From Populus alba (Eukaryota; Streptophyta; Magnoliopsida; Malpighiales; Salicaceae), in assembly GCF_005239225.2 (NCBI RefSeq), contig NC_133294.1, forward strand, positions 22,147,631 through 22,211,630: a stretch of DNA of 64,000 nt, given 5' to 3'. Both the position numbers and the translations under genes were made by a program. The notes beneath the pieces were generated by a model. It did not search any database. It saw nothing but the letters and a program-made list of their open reading frames with translations, and was not told where the DNA came from. Positions 1-12,547 of this stretch are shown here, piece after piece; position 1 is the first letter of the stretch; each line of letters begins with the position of its first letter.

Positions 1-424
1 TCAGGGAGGCATGGCCCCCAATGTTTTAGAAAGTGAAATTTCATCCCTATATTTAAGGTTTCATTCAATTATATTCCTGTTAAAAGTTTACTCATTACAC
101 TTTGGCCCTATTTTTTTCACTTTGTTTTTATTTTAACCTTTGCTTGTTTCTCACATTGGCCCCTCCGATCATTTCACTACACCTCCGTCGCTGTTTTGAA
201 TCATTAATTTATTTTTATGGGGGAAAAAACAATATTTCAAACAAGTATTCTAATTCAAAGAAAGTGAATTGGAAATCACTCAGCATTTTAAATGTTTCCA
301 GTTCTTCTTGTGGTTCAAAAAAAGAAAGAAAAGAAATGGAAATAACTCCACTGCCTGTTTGCACAAGACATACATATAGCTTTATCAATAGAATACAGAG
401 AGAGGTTGCCGGCTCCGGTCACAA

Positions 425-620
425 GTTGTGTGAATTAGCTCGGTTTAATTAAGATTAATAATATAATTTAAAAATTTTAAATAAAAATTAAACTAAATTT
501 TAACCGGGTTAATTAGATCATGAGTCAACTCACCAAATTGATAATATATAATAAAATCAACGAATTGATAAGATTGATGAGTCACTAAATTAATTCATCA
601 AGCCGAGTGAGATTTAATAA
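425..620. repeat. decayed gggtt/gagtc-type dispersed repeat
   Basis: Degenerate phrases such as aaccgggttaatta, gagtcaactcacc and gagtcactaaatt recur. The same kind of phrase appears near 23690, 39200, 41170 and 52260. I recognise this as a common old repeat of poplar-like genomes; the class is not known to me. Confidence 0.4.
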
Positions 621-796
621 CACTATATATAAATAATTCAAGTATTTGTAAATTTGCAATAAAAAAAGATTGGCAAGATTTATGTATTTATTTATTAGAT
701 GCAAGGATGCTTGAAACCGTGTCTTGTAGAAAAGAAAAGTTGTCATTTTAGCTATAAATAATTATAATTTAGGTGTTAAGTGAAAAAAAAATAGTG

Positions 797-822
797 TATA
801 TATATATATATATATATATAGA
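797..822. repeat. (TA)n microsatellite
   Basis: About a dozen uninterrupted TA dinucleotides are visible. Confidence 0.9.
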
Positions 823-2599
823 ATTTTTTATTTTTTAGTTTTTTACCTAAACATGTTGTTATGATAAAAATAACTAACTCAACTAATTTTTGATCTGGGT
901 TTTAAAATCCTGGAACTATATTTGCATCGGAGTTTCATTAAAACTTAATTATTTTATTAAAAAATTATTTTAATATGTTAATATGAAAAATAATTTTTTA
1001 AAAAGATATATTATAAAATAATTACTATTAAACTCTTGAACACCGCCGACAAATCTTATAATTATGGTTAGAAAGAATGTGAAAATCTTATAATTAAGGG
1101 TATAAACAACGTGAATGTCGTGCAAGAATATAAATCGGTATAAATATTCATCAGCCCTCCTTTTCAACGAGAAGTACTAATCGTGAAACATTAAAGGAGT
1201 TTGAGGGGACAACACCTAAGACTTTAGATAAGATACTCCTGCAACTGGATCCCTTGTTAGATTTTGTCTGCACCCTCTTTTTTCTTTTCTTTTTTTCCCC
1301 TCTTCTTTTTGGAATGCTTATTATTTCTGGTTAATTAAAATATTAAGTCATAGAACATAAGATAAATAAGATAAAGGAGATGGAGTACATGTATTTCAAG
1401 TTAGAATTTTGCCCTACTTTATCTCATAAAAGAAAAATAAAAGGAAAATGAGAGAAAGATATAAATGATATGAATAAAAAAATAAAACAATGTTTGATTG
1501 AAAAAAAAAAAAAAAGATGTAAAATAAATATGTTTCTAGATAATTTTGGAATAAATTTTTTTAAAGAATCCTCCTTTCCTATGTTTTTCCCTTGCATAAA
1601 CTAGAGTTAGGAACCTTGTCTTCCTCTCTATTTTTGTTGACTCCATAAAAGAGTCTCCTAATAGAGAAAACAATTTATTTTCTTCATCAATTAGACATGG
1701 GATTAAGAACACTTTGCCCTTTTCTTTTAATTTCTATATCCGACCTCTTTTTTTTGTTTTTTTCTTGTGTTTCACGTGCTATTTAATAAGTTTAAAATTA
1801 TATTTTGGGATTATTTGTCTTCATGTTCATATTGCTTAGGCATTTTATGTTCTTTTCTCCCCCCCCCCTCTGGAAAGGGTTTGAGCTATGATCTTAGGTT
1901 TAATTCTTAGTTAAGTTTACATAGTAGATAGATTATCCAAAGTTGAAGATTCAAAATCTTTTCACATGAACTGGTTTTTTAGATCTCTTTCACACTGGTT
2001 TCAAAATTAATACCTCAGCATGCTGATGTTAGCCTAGTACATTTCTCCAAAAAAAATTTGTAGATTCGTAGTGATTATTTTATGATATTAAGTTTTGATT
2101 GCAAGAAGAAAAATGGAGAAAAGAATAATCACTCATATGAATTCCCAAAAAAAAAAAAAAAGAGAGAGGAAAGTACATGATTTGGCTATAGGTTTTAGTT
2201 TGTCCAAAGTATTTCCCAACGCAAAAGAGCATGATAAAAAGCCTTAGAATCTAATGTTGAAGAATATGTGCATGATTAAAAAAAAATAAAAAGCATAGTA
2301 TTGATACCTATATATTGGGTTTAGAATATTCTTCGATTCTACATGATGAAATCCCAAGTGTTCAAAACCTTGTTAAAATTAGGATTATTAAATCTAATTT
2401 TTAACATATGATCATTAACATCATGATGAGTTAATGTTTTTTGTTTTTTTTGTATTTTAGAATGTAATTAACCAGAATATTAATAAATCAATTATGATAA
2501 ATTGGATGATAAGCAAATTGTTCTTGCTGGACATAAATTAGGCAATGAGAAGGATGATCAAAACTATAATTTTTTAAATAAAGTTGTTATTTTTTTTTA

Positions 2600-2765
2600 T
2601 TAACGTTAGTATCCGAGTTAGTTTGCGTTCACTTCGACTAATCTCACAAGCCCTGAAATTAATGACTATATAAGCCTCTAGTGATCTTAAAAAGACTCGA
2701 ACTTATGATTATTAAGAAATAAATTTAAAATTTGATTAGTTGAATTACCTTTTAGAATTAAAGTT
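2600..2765 (-). mobile_element. degenerate tRNA-derived SINE
   Basis: Read on the minus strand, the segment shows a pol III B-box-like stretch (aagttcgagtc, at 2694-2704) followed by a tail resembling gagattagtcgaagtg. The same tail, gagattagtcgtggtg, occurs in the intact SINE at 37660-37857. No A box or target-site duplication could be assigned, so this is an old, eroded copy. Confidence 0.5.
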
Positions 2766-3053
2766 GTTATTTTTATGATGTCTAGTTGCATGTATTGCAT
2801 GCTTCTTAATTATACAGTGATAATAAAATGAAAATTATGGAATTAAATAAATAGGTTAGGTCTCGAGTTTGGTATTAAATTAACTTTAATATGTTAGAAC
2901 AACTCGGTTTAATAACTTTGCAACAAGTTTATTACTTTTGTCCGTTTTCTTATAGATTTCAGTTACTTCATCAGATTATGGTTCACATTTGACTACTAGA
3001 TTATTGGCAGGCAGAAAAATGCGATTCTAGACTAGCACACCACTCATCTTTGC

Positions 3054-3060
3054 CTATATG
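3054..3060 (+). promoter_or_regulatory. probable TATA box of the P450 gene
   Basis: TATATGA lies 94 bases upstream of the ATG at 3148, a normal distance for a plant TATA element with a short leader. A W-box-like ttgact lies near 2989. Both are inferences from motif and position. Confidence 0.4.
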
Positions 3061-3147
3061 AACCCACCATTACATCCTCAGCAACCTCAAATCTTCACAA
3101 GTTGCTCCCAAAACTACTGAACAGATTCTTTAGCATAAGAAACAGTC

Positions 3148-4805
3148 ATGGAGGTAATATGTTTATTGTTGTCCATGGTTCTTCTGGTCCTAGCACTAGC
3201 TATTAGAATCTTTGCTTTCAAGCTCTCATCCCACAGTAGTGCCAAGAACCTGCCACCAGGGAGCTTAGGATGGCCTATCTTCGGCGAAACGCTTGATTTC
3301 TTGTTTGCTAAGCCTGAAAAGTTTGTTTCTGACAGGATGAAGAGGTACTCTTCTGATATCTTCAAGACTAAGATTCTTGGAGAGGAGACTGCTGTCATAT
3401 GTGGCCCTGGTGGACACAAATTCCTCTTCTCCAATGAGCAGAAGCTTTTCACTGCCTTTCGAACTCATGCGATGCAGAAGATCTTTCGTTCCTACCAAGC
3501 TGCTGCTCCTGCTCAAATTCCACGCGAAGCTGAGTCGAAAATATTAAGGTCGCCAGGGTTCTTGAAGCCTGAGGCATTGGTCAGGTACTTGGGGAAAATG
3601 GACTCTATCACACAGCTGCATATGCAGACATATTGGGAAGGAAAAGATGAAGTCAAGGCCTTTGCTCTTGCTAAGACACTGACTCTGTCTCTTGCGTGTC
3701 GCTTTTTCTTGGGCTCGGATGATCCCGAACGTATAGCTAGGCTCGTCAGCAATTTTGATGATTTGACCTTGGGGATGCATTCCATTCCTTTAAATGTCTA
3801 TGGAACAACTTTTTACAGGGCTAACAAGGCTGCAGCTGCAATCCGCAAGGAACTACGAGTAATAATCGATGAGAAAAGGGCTGGTATGTCCAAAGGAGCA
3901 CAGGGGCAGGATATACTTTGCCATATGATCATGGCCACAGACCCTTCAGGCAAGCACATGGCAGAGGCTGAAATAGCTGACAAGATCATGGGCTTGCTAG
4001 TTGCAGGATATAGTACAGTGGCTACTGCCATGACTTTCTTTATGAAAAATGTTGGAGAGAGGCCTGACATTTATGCTAAGATCCTAGCTGGTAAAGAAAT
4101 CATTCTCTCCTGTTCTTGATGATTTTGAGTATCAACACAAACACACACGCATATGACTTTCATGTTACTGATCTTATCAATGGCCTGTGTGTTCTTGAAA
4201 TCCAGAGCAAATAGAGGTTGCAGCAGATAAAAAGGCTGGGGAGCTGCTAGATTGGGATGACATTCAGAAGATGAAATACTCATGGAATGTGATGTATGAA
4301 GTGATGAGGCTCACACCCCCACTCCAGGGAACTTTCAGAGAGGCCCTCACCGACTTTACTTATGCAGGATACACCATTCCAAAGGGATGGAAAGTAAGTG
4401 ATAGTTTTTTTCAAGTCCATAATTGTCTGCACTGCTTTACACATCATGCTTTCCACTAACTCTTGATTTGCTCTCCATTTGCAGATATACTGGACTGTTA
4501 GCACAACAAACAAGGATCCACAGTACTTCCCGGATCCTGAGAAATTTGACCCGTCGAGATACGACGATGGAAAGGTTTTTCCTCCGTTCACATTTGTGCC
4601 TTTCGGAGGTGGTCCCAGAATGTGCCCCGGAAAAGAGTATGCTCGACTAGCTATTCTGACTTTTGTTCACAACGTGGTGAAGAGGTTCAGGTGGGAGGTA
4701 GCGTTTCCTGCCGAGAAGATCGCTGGTGACATGATGCCGACCCCTGAAAAGGGACTTCCAATTCGCCTTCAGTCACGCCCAGCCGAAAGGCCGGCTTCCT
4801 TTTAA
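3148..4805 (+). CDS. cytochrome P450, CYP716 family (beta-amyrin 28-oxidase-like)
   Basis: Three exons (3148-4090, 4206-4393, 4485-4805) join in frame to 483 residues, the usual length for this family. An N-terminal hydrophobic anchor (about residues 2-23) is followed by a proline hinge (LPPGSLGWP, 35-43), the I helix (about 278-300), the ExxR motif (E346-R349), FDPSRY (398-403) and the heme loop [10 protein letters not shown] with Cys424. The heme loop and the KMKYSWNV segment are typical of CYP716 enzymes. These work on the ER surface and mostly oxidise triterpene scaffolds such as beta-amyrin. The exact substrate cannot be read from sequence. The I helix reads AGYST, with Ser289 where most P450s have Asp or Glu. 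Introns have GT-AG ends and are 115 and 91 bases long. No obvious damage. Confidence 0.93.
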
Positions 4806-5120
4806 CCATCACCTTTCTCTACTGTCAAGATTGTAGCTTTCCACCCACTGGCCATGTCACCTTCTTAGCTTCTCGCAAGTCGCAAGACCCGGACTGCAGG
4901 GCCCTTTATAAATTATTTTATAGAGGTTGTTTGAAAGTTTGATAACTGTTGTTTTCATAGTGTTTTTTATTTATAAATATATTAAAATATTTGTTTACTT
5001 TTAAAACTTATATAAAACTTAAGAAATTATTTTTTATTCTCAAATAAAAAACCCTAAAAACTGTCATTTTACTAAAAAACAAAAGACGAGTTTTTCTATA
5101 GACCTTATTGAGCTATACCC
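4806..5120. other. P450 3' flank
   Basis: Contains the probable 3' UTR of the P450 and an AT-rich piece (about 4920-5080) resembling the dispersed Tourist-like element. No gene is seen. The SmB transcript on the opposite strand probably ends near 5130, so the two genes converge. Confidence 0.5.
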
Positions 5121-5124
5121 AAAG

Positions 5125-5790
5125 TCAGACTTTATTGTATGTGTACAAAATTTTCCTTGTACAGCTTCATGTGCGCATCGAACAGAGGTCCTGTTAACTT
5201 CATGATTCCAACGTAAAACGAGAATAGAATTGCTTGAAAAAGGTTGCCGGATTCTAAGATCTCTACAATTGAAAAGATGAAAAAGGTCGAGGAAAAACAT
5301 ACAGCGAGTGCCCGAAAAATTTAATAGCACAGAGACACCACCAAACATCCAGATATATCATCACTTCAAGTCTCAATTTACTCTAGGCAAGAAATTGTCA
5401 ATGCCACATTTCCACAGCATCTTTTTTTCATTGGACATCAGGCGATCAGCTTCATGTAGCTTGAGCACATGCATCATGCACCCAAAATCGCAAACACTAT
5501 ATGATGACTAATTTAGTTGAAGACCTGCACTGCCCCAAGATTGTTTCGTCTAATGATCAGATTTGCTAATATAACTTTTCCTCTTGGTAGTGGATGCTCT
5601 GCTAGAATAACATATTGTGATATAACATCGCCCAGATCCTACACTAGAATATAAGAGAGATACACAGTAGTTGAAGTCACTTGCAAAGTTGAAATGAGTT
5701 CAGACAAAATCAACAAGAAACCTTCACGACAGCACTTGAAATAACCTTCTTCTACAAATTCCATCTGAAAACGTTCAAGGCACAAACGAC
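5125..5790 (-). other. probable 3' UTR exon of the SmB gene
   Basis: On the minus strand a strong acceptor (polypyrimidine tract ending in tttcttttgcag) sits just before position 5790. It can join the donor-like gtatgc at 7625, immediately after the SmB stop. An AATAAA lies on the minus strand at about 5132. The inner frames show no recognisable protein, as expected for a UTR. Confidence 0.45.
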
Positions 5791-7625
5791 CTGCAAAAGA
5801 AAGATGATCAAAGTGAGCTTTCCAGGACAAGCTTGGAGTACAGTGCAACTGGAATGCAATCTAACAATTGAGATATGTTGACAGCATTATAACGTTTTTA
5901 GCATCTGATTTATATCTCCAAATAAATCTGCCTAGAGTTGGTTAACAAGCAAGTCTTTGGTAATATTAAAAGTCGTGTCAAATCTAAAAAAAGTCGGAAA
6001 AAAATATACAAATCTTTTAATAAATGCAAGCAAAACAAGCAGATTTAAATATTAAATGGGTGCATAATATAGCCACATAAAAAGCTTTAATGAGCTAAGA
6101 ATGTTACTCGCTCAGCAGTGAAATCTGAGGGTAGTCAATGAATAAAATCACAAACAGAAGCAGATAAAAAATGCTATCTTTTAGCACCGAGACTGAATAG
6201 GAAAAACATTGAACACTAGAATTAGTTTTAGCCACGTTTGTGTTTCCTAAAATACTTAGTGAACCCAAATATGACATGCGGGGTACCTACTAAAATGACA
6301 TTGCACTTAGTGGCAGCTACAAAGTGGATTATGACTAAATGGCACCACCACACAATGTGATATGGGCCAGTGTCAATGGGGTCAAATGTTCCCTTGTCAG
6401 TACACTCCATATTCCACAGGAACAATGATGACGGGGAGCATTATGTATTCCCACCATCTCTAACGATATAGACATAAATTAAGAATCTAATACATCTGTA
6501 CATATAAGTGCACTTTCATTTGAAAGCCTAACAGACAACCACTTTAAACTCATAGTTCAGCAGCATAACTAACAAATAAAAGGCTTTAGTGCCTATTTGG
6601 GGATGCAGTTCAACATGATTTTCATGAAAATTTGAAAAAAAAAATTGGCTTCAATTTAAAAAAAATAATAATATGTTTTTGAATCGTTTTGATGTGCTGA
6701 TGTCAAATATGAATTTTAAAAAATAAAAATAAAAATATTATTTTAATACATTTCTTAGCGAAAAACACTTTAAAAAACAACCATTACCATACTCTCAAAC
6801 AGCCCCCTTAGTAAAAGAACCACATTCTACTTGGTTAAAAAGCATATGCCAAGCTCATAACTATCCAGATCAAACATCAAGTTGGTGAATATGCAGACAC
6901 TTGGAATAACAAATCCGGTAATAAATCAATTGATAACAAAAAATTCCTAACATTGCACAAAACACATTAGGGGTGAAAAATTAGAATGCATGGTCACAAT
7001 TCAAATAACTGTTTACTCATCAACTAAAAAGAAGTAAGCAACTGCTCAGATAGTTTGGGAACTACAGTTACTATAAGAGCAACAAGCTCAGTCTTTCAGA
7101 ATTCCTCCCAAACCAAGATCTGAGACCAAGACCTAAACTTCAGCAGCATGGCAAACTGAAATAGGATCATAACTAAAAACATTTATAGCTAGCTAGCTTC
7201 CTCATACATGCATTTTTTTTTTTTTTTTTTTTTTTGCTTGCCACAGCTAAATTCAAGTTTCAAAATTAATTACATATCCAAATGATCAATGCACATCAGA
7301 ATAGAAACACTAAAAATCTATGACTAAGTTTATGTTTTAAAAAATTCTGTTTTCATTGAAACTATAAACCCAAATCCTGTCACCCAATTAGTAACATATT
7401 TCAATACAAAACAATCAAAATATCTGAAGATAGATGATACCAGTTATTGAACATATTATTAAATGGCAGAAATAGAAAACACAAGTTGCTGATAAATAAA
7501 TCCATTCCATCAATGTAATTAAACAAGCTCAATCCTATTAACATCGTGTAAATCTCCAGGTCTAAGAGATTGAAAAGTAAGTAGACATTCAAAATCCATT
7601 AATCAAACATCAAAAGGAGGCATAC
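5791..7625 (-). other. probable 3' UTR intron of the SmB gene, carrying a MITE
   Basis: Inferred from the donor at 7625/7624 and the acceptor at 5792/5791 on the minus strand. It holds a complete Tourist-like element (6591-6807) and a run of 24 T at about 7211-7234. No other coding potential is seen. Confidence 0.4.
6591..6807 (-). mobile_element. Tourist/Harbinger-like MITE, complete copy
   Basis: A 217-base AT-rich element flanked on both sides by TTAGT (6586-6590 and 6808-6812), which includes the TTA target typical of Tourist elements. Its ends, gcctatttgggg and the reverse complement of the right end, ggggctgtttgag, are imperfect inverted repeats. The inner sequence (gatgtgctgatgtcaaa, then aaaatattattttaatac) recurs more than ten times in this window in both orientations. 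Confidence 0.65.
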
Positions 7626-7632
7626 CTAATCA

Positions 7633-8487
7633 CTATTGCTGCTGATTCTGCTGCTGTTGGGAATTGGGAGGAGGTGGCATACCCGGACGAGGGGGTCCAA
7701 AAACAGGAACATGACCACCAGGTGGAAGTGGCATCCCAGGACGGGGTGGAGGTGGTGCTGGCATTCCAGGTCTTGGTGGAGCAGGTGGTCCTCTCATCAT
7801 TTGTGGCTGTGGTGGCCCTCCCATTGGTCTCTGGGCAAACTGTGGTGGCATCGGGAAACCCTGTGGGGGCCTAGCAGCAAATTGAGGTGGACCTGGTGGA
7901 GGGGGACCCCGGCCCATTGGTGGACCCTGGCCAGGATATGGCATAGGAGGCATCTGACCAGGTGGCCGGACAATAGGTGCACCACCAGTTGGCAGACCAC
8001 TTGCTGCAGGGTAGGACATGGGTGGAGCAGAAAGTTGAGGACGAGAGAGTTGTGGCTGCATCATGCCAGGGGAAGGCCCACCAACACCACGGACAGGACC
8101 TGCTAGGCCAGGCTGCGCCTGAACAAGAGGAGCAGTAGGAATTCCACGGCCAGCAGCACGACCAAGACCGGGACCAGCAACAGCTGCAGCAGAGACAGCC
8201 TTGGCACGAGACTCTTCAGGAGGAGGAGGGCCCTCAACAGTCATAGAGATGACCTCTTCGCCACGAAGGAGAACAAGGCCAAGAGTACGGCGGTCCTCAC
8301 GCTCCTCATTATTCTTCTTGCCCTTCGCTGGTGGGAGCTTACGGAACTCCTCACAATCACCAAGTACAAGGTTCATATGGCGATCAAAGGCCATGAATTT
8401 CCCTACCAGCTGCCGGCCATCTTGGATGGTCACACGCATCCGATAGTTGATATATTGGAGCATCTTCGAACTCTTTGACATCGACAT
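7633..8487 (-). CDS. SmB: small nuclear ribonucleoprotein-associated protein B (SmB/SmN)
   Basis: A single coding exon of 284 residues. The N-terminal Sm fold is clear: Sm1 at about residues 14-48 ([21 protein letters not shown]) and Sm2 at about 68-85 ([18 protein letters not shown]). The rest is a Pro/Gly/Met-rich tail with repeated PPRPGM blocks and a Gln-rich end. This is the layout of SmB, a subunit of the seven-membered Sm ring on U1, U2, U4 and U5 snRNAs in nuclear spliceosomes. PPRPGM-type blocks in SmB are known ligands of WW/GYF-domain splicing factors. The start is the only sensible one, directly at the Sm fold ([12 protein letters not shown]). A 5' UTR intron (about 8497-9220) and a 3' UTR intron starting eight bases after the stop are likely. 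Confidence 0.95.
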   Translation of the reverse strand: MSMSKSSKMLQYINYRMRVTIQDGRQLVGKFMAFDRHMNLVLGDCEEFRKLPPAKGKKNNEEREDRRTLGLVLLRGEEVISMTVEGPPPPEESRAKAVSAAAVAGPGLGRAAGRGIPTAPLVQAQPGLAGPVRGVGGPSPGMMQPQLSRPQLSAPPMSYPAASGLPTGGAPIVRPPGQMPPMPYPGQGPPMGRGPPPPGPPQFAARPPQGFPMPPQFAQRPMGGPPQPQMMRGPPAPPRPGMPAPPPPRPGMPLPPGGHVPVFGPPRPGMPPPPNSQQQQNQQQ

Positions 8488-8496
8488 TTTTGCAAT

Positions 8497-9220
8497 CTAC
8501 AGTTTCTTCAGCAAACTCTCTTTATATATCCAAATACTGCTTGCATTAGTTTAAAAAGCATCAACAGTTCTGGTCTGAACACAAATCACAAAATCCAAAA
8601 GTAAGATCTTTAAAAGCCACCTCCAAACACAACCATATTGCATCAAGAACAAGATAAGACCAGAGAAGCAAAAGAAACCCTGTTTCAGTTTTACAGAGAT
8701 TCATTTACTGAAACAGCACACCTATCATTCTTAGCTAAATACAAAAATCCAGAAAATTAGTTAATTAATTTGACACGATAGTACTGCTATTATTTCATTT
8801 TTCTTAACGAAAACCCGTCCTTTTGTCTCTTTAAACATTTAATTACTTAACACATTGGAAAACAAAAAAAAAGTTTCTCATATTACTTATCCTACTCTTA
8901 GATTCCAAAATTCAAGCACCAAAAATATAAAAATTCACTACAACTACCATTCCAATCTACCCATCATCCAAAAAACGAAAAACACATCAAATAAAACAGA
9001 AAAAATAAACCTAAAAAACCCAGATTTCAGCAAAACCAAATCTGGGTTTCATTTTCCACTCATCCATTCCATAAAACAACAAAAACCCATCTCGTAAAAC
9101 AAGAAATACGAACATAAAACCCCAAAAATAAGCTAAACAATGCACAAACAACAGGGTCTCGAAAATCGAAACTTCTGCTGAAAAATAATGTCAGAAAAAA
9201 AGCAAAAGAAAACGGCAAAC
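8497..9220 (-). other. probable 5' UTR intron of the SmB gene
   Basis: The minus-strand donor cag/gtttgcc falls at 9221/9220. Acceptor AGs end at 8497 (ctgtag) or 8506 (ctgaag), 9 or 18 bases before the ATG. Introns just ahead of the ATG are common in plant housekeeping genes. The choice between acceptors is open. Confidence 0.5.
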
Positions 9221-9318
9221 CTGAAAAGTCTGGCTCTTTACAGGAGCCCTCTTGGAAGTTGTAAGCCTCTTTTTCAAGGTTTTGGTTTTCGGGTACTGAG
9301 AGATTGAATCTGTAAGAA

Positions 9319-9327
9319 TTAGGGTTT
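9319..9327 (-). promoter_or_regulatory. telo-box near the SmB transcription start
   Basis: The minus strand reads AAACCCTAA about 100 bases upstream of the 5' UTR donor. Telo-boxes are known promoter elements of plant ribosomal and RNA-processing genes; the role here is inferred. Confidence 0.5.
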
Positions 9328-9344
9328 ACGTGAGTGAAGAGGGG

Positions 9345-12300
9345 GGCTTTTCGTTTTGGTTTGAAAGAGTGGGGGAGGGAGGGGGGAGATTAATGAGAAC
9401 ACGCACGCAGGGGTAAAATGGTCAAGTATAATAAAGAATGGATTCGGTGTAGTACAGGTATATTCTTTTAGAGTTGATAGCCGATTGATCTTATACACAA
9501 TAGATTTCAGTATGGACGACAATTTAGCAGAACCGTCTATCTGAGCTCACTTTACTATATGATTTTTTTTAAAATAATTATTTTGCTTGATAATAAATGT
9601 TGAATAGGATATTATAATTATTATAAATAAAGTTAAAACATGTGATGTTTTTATTGTTTATAAAACTACTGTTCACTCTCTTATATTTTTACTCTTGATT
9701 AAAAGAATATAAATTTTGAAAATTTTTAATTTATTTCTCAAATGTTTTTTTGCACAATTAAATAAAATTAGAGCTCAATTGCATATATATATATATAATA
9801 GAGGGTTAAATTCAAAGAAAGATGACTAAAGTGAAGAATATATGTTATGGATTGAAAATTTTGATCATAAATTCACTTGAGCCCCTCATCTTTTTTAGTT
9901 ATTAAGTGGCTGATCTTTTAAATTTTATAAACTTCAATTTTGATATCGCACTTCAATGTACTTATTTTTAGTTGTTTCTTAATTGAATAAGAGAGAGGAG
10001 GTTGTCAAAGTGTTTGTTTATAAGGAATCCAACCACCAAAACAGTTATTTTTTTATATCAAATAGTTTCATGTGATAAGAAGAGTTAAGATTATATATAT
10101 TTTTTTTTATCTTGAAAACATCTAAAAAGTCATATATGAGTTTAGGAATTTTTTTTGTTTCGAGTGGATTTCAGGTTTTAGGGTAATTTTTATACTTTTC
10201 AAGGTCGTGGATTAGTTTAATAAGGTCTTTATGGTGTTTTCTAGATATTTTGAGTCTAGAATTGGTTGAAACGAGTTTTTAAATAAAAAAACAAAAGACC
10301 TTATTTTTAAGACCATCACAATGGCTGAATTCAAGGGATGAACAAATGACACGTCGTTTGTTGATTCAGGCAATGTGTCATTTTTTTTCTAATGCATGGG
10401 GCATACGATATCTTGCCCGTCCCATTAAATTTCAAAAATATATGTATAGGCCTGCGCGCAGGGCATTGCTTGATTGGGTCTAGCCTTCCAGGCCCAATAA
10501 CACCTAGCCTGATTCTTTAAATTTTTTTTTTAAATAATGCATTAGTTGATGTCTTTTTCAAATAAATTTTGGATCTCTGTTTTAATTAGTTTGTGATAAT
10601 TTTTTAATAGTATTGTTTATGTTTAGTTTTTGAAAGAGCTAGGTATGATTTATGAGATTTTTTTTCTTAATTTTATATAGATTAAATTTGTGTTTTTTTT
10701 AAAGTATTGGTTTTTTTTCATATATATATATGTGTAACCTTGTATTTTTTTTTATTTAATAAATTTTATGTGTGTGTCGGCCTCTATTATAAATTTTATA
10801 AGTTTTTCTATTACAATTTATTAATTTTGATAAAGAAATTCATTAAACACAACAAGATAAATTATCCGTGTTGCAAAGTTAAATAGTTTGATATTTATTT
10901 GTTAGTTGTTTTATAGCATTTTAGTATTCGGTTGGTATTTTATTTTGTGATTGTATATTTTTTTTTTTATCATCTAGTTAAATAAGAAATAGTTTTGGAA
11001 AAAAAAATTATAATCTCACTGAATTCAAAAACGCTTCAAATTAATTTTGCGTTAAAAAAAATAGAATTTGTTATTTTCTTCTTTACTTCAAATTAATTTT
11101 GTTTAAATATTTTTAAATTATTTTAATATGCTGATATCAAAAATAAATTTTTTAAAAATAAAAAAATATTATTTTAATGTATTTTCAAGTGAAAAATATT
11201 TTTAAAAATAACTGCTATTATAATACCAAATGGGCTATTAGCATGTGTATGATATATTGATAAATTTTATAATTGCCATTTAAGAAGATAGGAATAAGAA
11301 AAAATTAAAAATTATAATTTTTTTAACCAAAGTTTAAAAAGATGGTTTTTAGTAGAATTCCTTTAAAACTGTTGCGTCAAACCCTTTTAAATCGTAATAT
11401 ATCGCATCACCTATATAAACAAAAGGATCTTGAGCCTAAGAAATGCTGCAAAATCCATGGTATATATATGAGATCAGATTTTTTTTTTTTTTTTTTTATC
11501 AGCAGCTGTTGAAGGGATTTTCCTTATTCACTGGGTAAGTGTTCTATCTCATCATCCCTGTTGCCTGTAGCGATTCTCTCAGAATTAGACCTGCAGGCTG
11601 CAGCCCCAAGGATTCGTAAGGCCATGGTGGGTTTTTTCCTTCCTTCACTACACTCTTTGGGATCTAGAGCTAAACCTAGCCCCTCTCGCTCAGTCTCAAA
11701 CCATTATTGCCTGTGCATTCCATTTCTTGATGCAGAGAGTAAGAGGGTAATTCAAAATGGATCGAGCAAACTCAAGTTTTGAAATTTAGTCTCTCGTTAG
11801 AGAGTTTTAGGTTTCTGTTTGAAATTTGATCGCCATTTGTCACATTCAGGATATTGAAATTAACATTGTCATGGAGCAATTATTCCTTAAACCCTCGGAT
11901 CGGATGCTTCTGCTTCCTGCAAAAATATTAAAGCCTGATCTCATACAGGTTCGTAGGTATGGTTCATAAATCTTGTAGTTGAGCAAACCAGGAGACAAAC
12001 ATACTGGAGCAGACAGCAGTTTGACAGCAGATCTATAAATCTGTTCATAGTTTTTCATATCTAATGTTTTCTTAATTTACACATGCATTTTGACTCGATT
12101 TCTCTTATATATCTACTTACTGCTGTTAACATCGGAGAGTCGACTTGTTTTTTCAAGAATAACAAAGTTCAGACACCAAGTTCATATTCAAGCCCGCGTG
12201 TCTAGACCAAAATCACAGCCTGTGAAAAAACTATTTTTTAAGTGAAGAGTTGATTGATTGATATTCGATCTTTTGAAGTGAAAATTATTTGTCGTGTTAT

Positions 12301-12547
12301 AGCTAGATATTTGGAACCAAAACCCCTATCCATTAATTGGTATTCTATATTTTGCAAAGAAATTAAGATGGCGCCATTGTTTTTATTCTAATTAGAGCAC
12401 CAGTAATCATCAATATGCCCTGTGTGTTGATGCTAAGCAAGGCAAAAAAACCTAGCTGGTGACGAGTAGGAAACAAACCCTAGAGAGAAAGAATACATGG
12501 TGTAATTAGGAAACCCTGAAGGAAATGTAGCCCTGATTCTTTCTCCT
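9345..12547. other. intergenic DNA between SmB and the F-box-like remnant
   Basis: AT-rich, with poly(T) runs, a Tourist-like MITE (about 11085-11237) and a moderately GC-rich patch near 10310-10500. A less AT-rich stretch at 11500-12060 has open frames of about 70 codons that I do not recognise and that lack a convincing ATG context. No gene is supported. Confidence 0.5.
11085..11237 (-). mobile_element. Tourist-like MITE, partial
   Basis: Shares the core attttaatatgctgatatc and tattattttaatgtatttt with the complete copy at 6591-6807. It ends in ataccaaatgggc, matching the usual inverted-repeat end of this family. Confidence 0.5.

Larger units (their letters stand above)
1..3050. other. AT-rich intergenic DNA upstream of the P450 gene
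   Basis: No gene is visible. The open frames here, such as 102-452, are low-complexity and have no recognisable domain. The stretch holds a decayed gggtt-type repeat (about 425-620), a TA microsatellite (about 797-822), a run of nine C residues near 1860, poly(A) runs, and a degenerate SINE at about 2600-2765. Confidence 0.6.

Noticed and set aside
102..452. 116-codon frame at the left edge
   Set aside because: No domain, AT-rich composition, no promoter or splice support.
7636..8106. 156-codon plus-strand frame opposite the SmB gene
   Set aside because: It is the complement of the Pro/Gly-rich tail of SmB; the Trp/Arg-rich composition is a by-product of that codon usage.
11561..11782. 73-codon frame in the 11.5-12 kb stretch
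   Set aside because: It starts at a TTG, lacks any recognisable domain, and neighbouring frames do not extend it by splicing.
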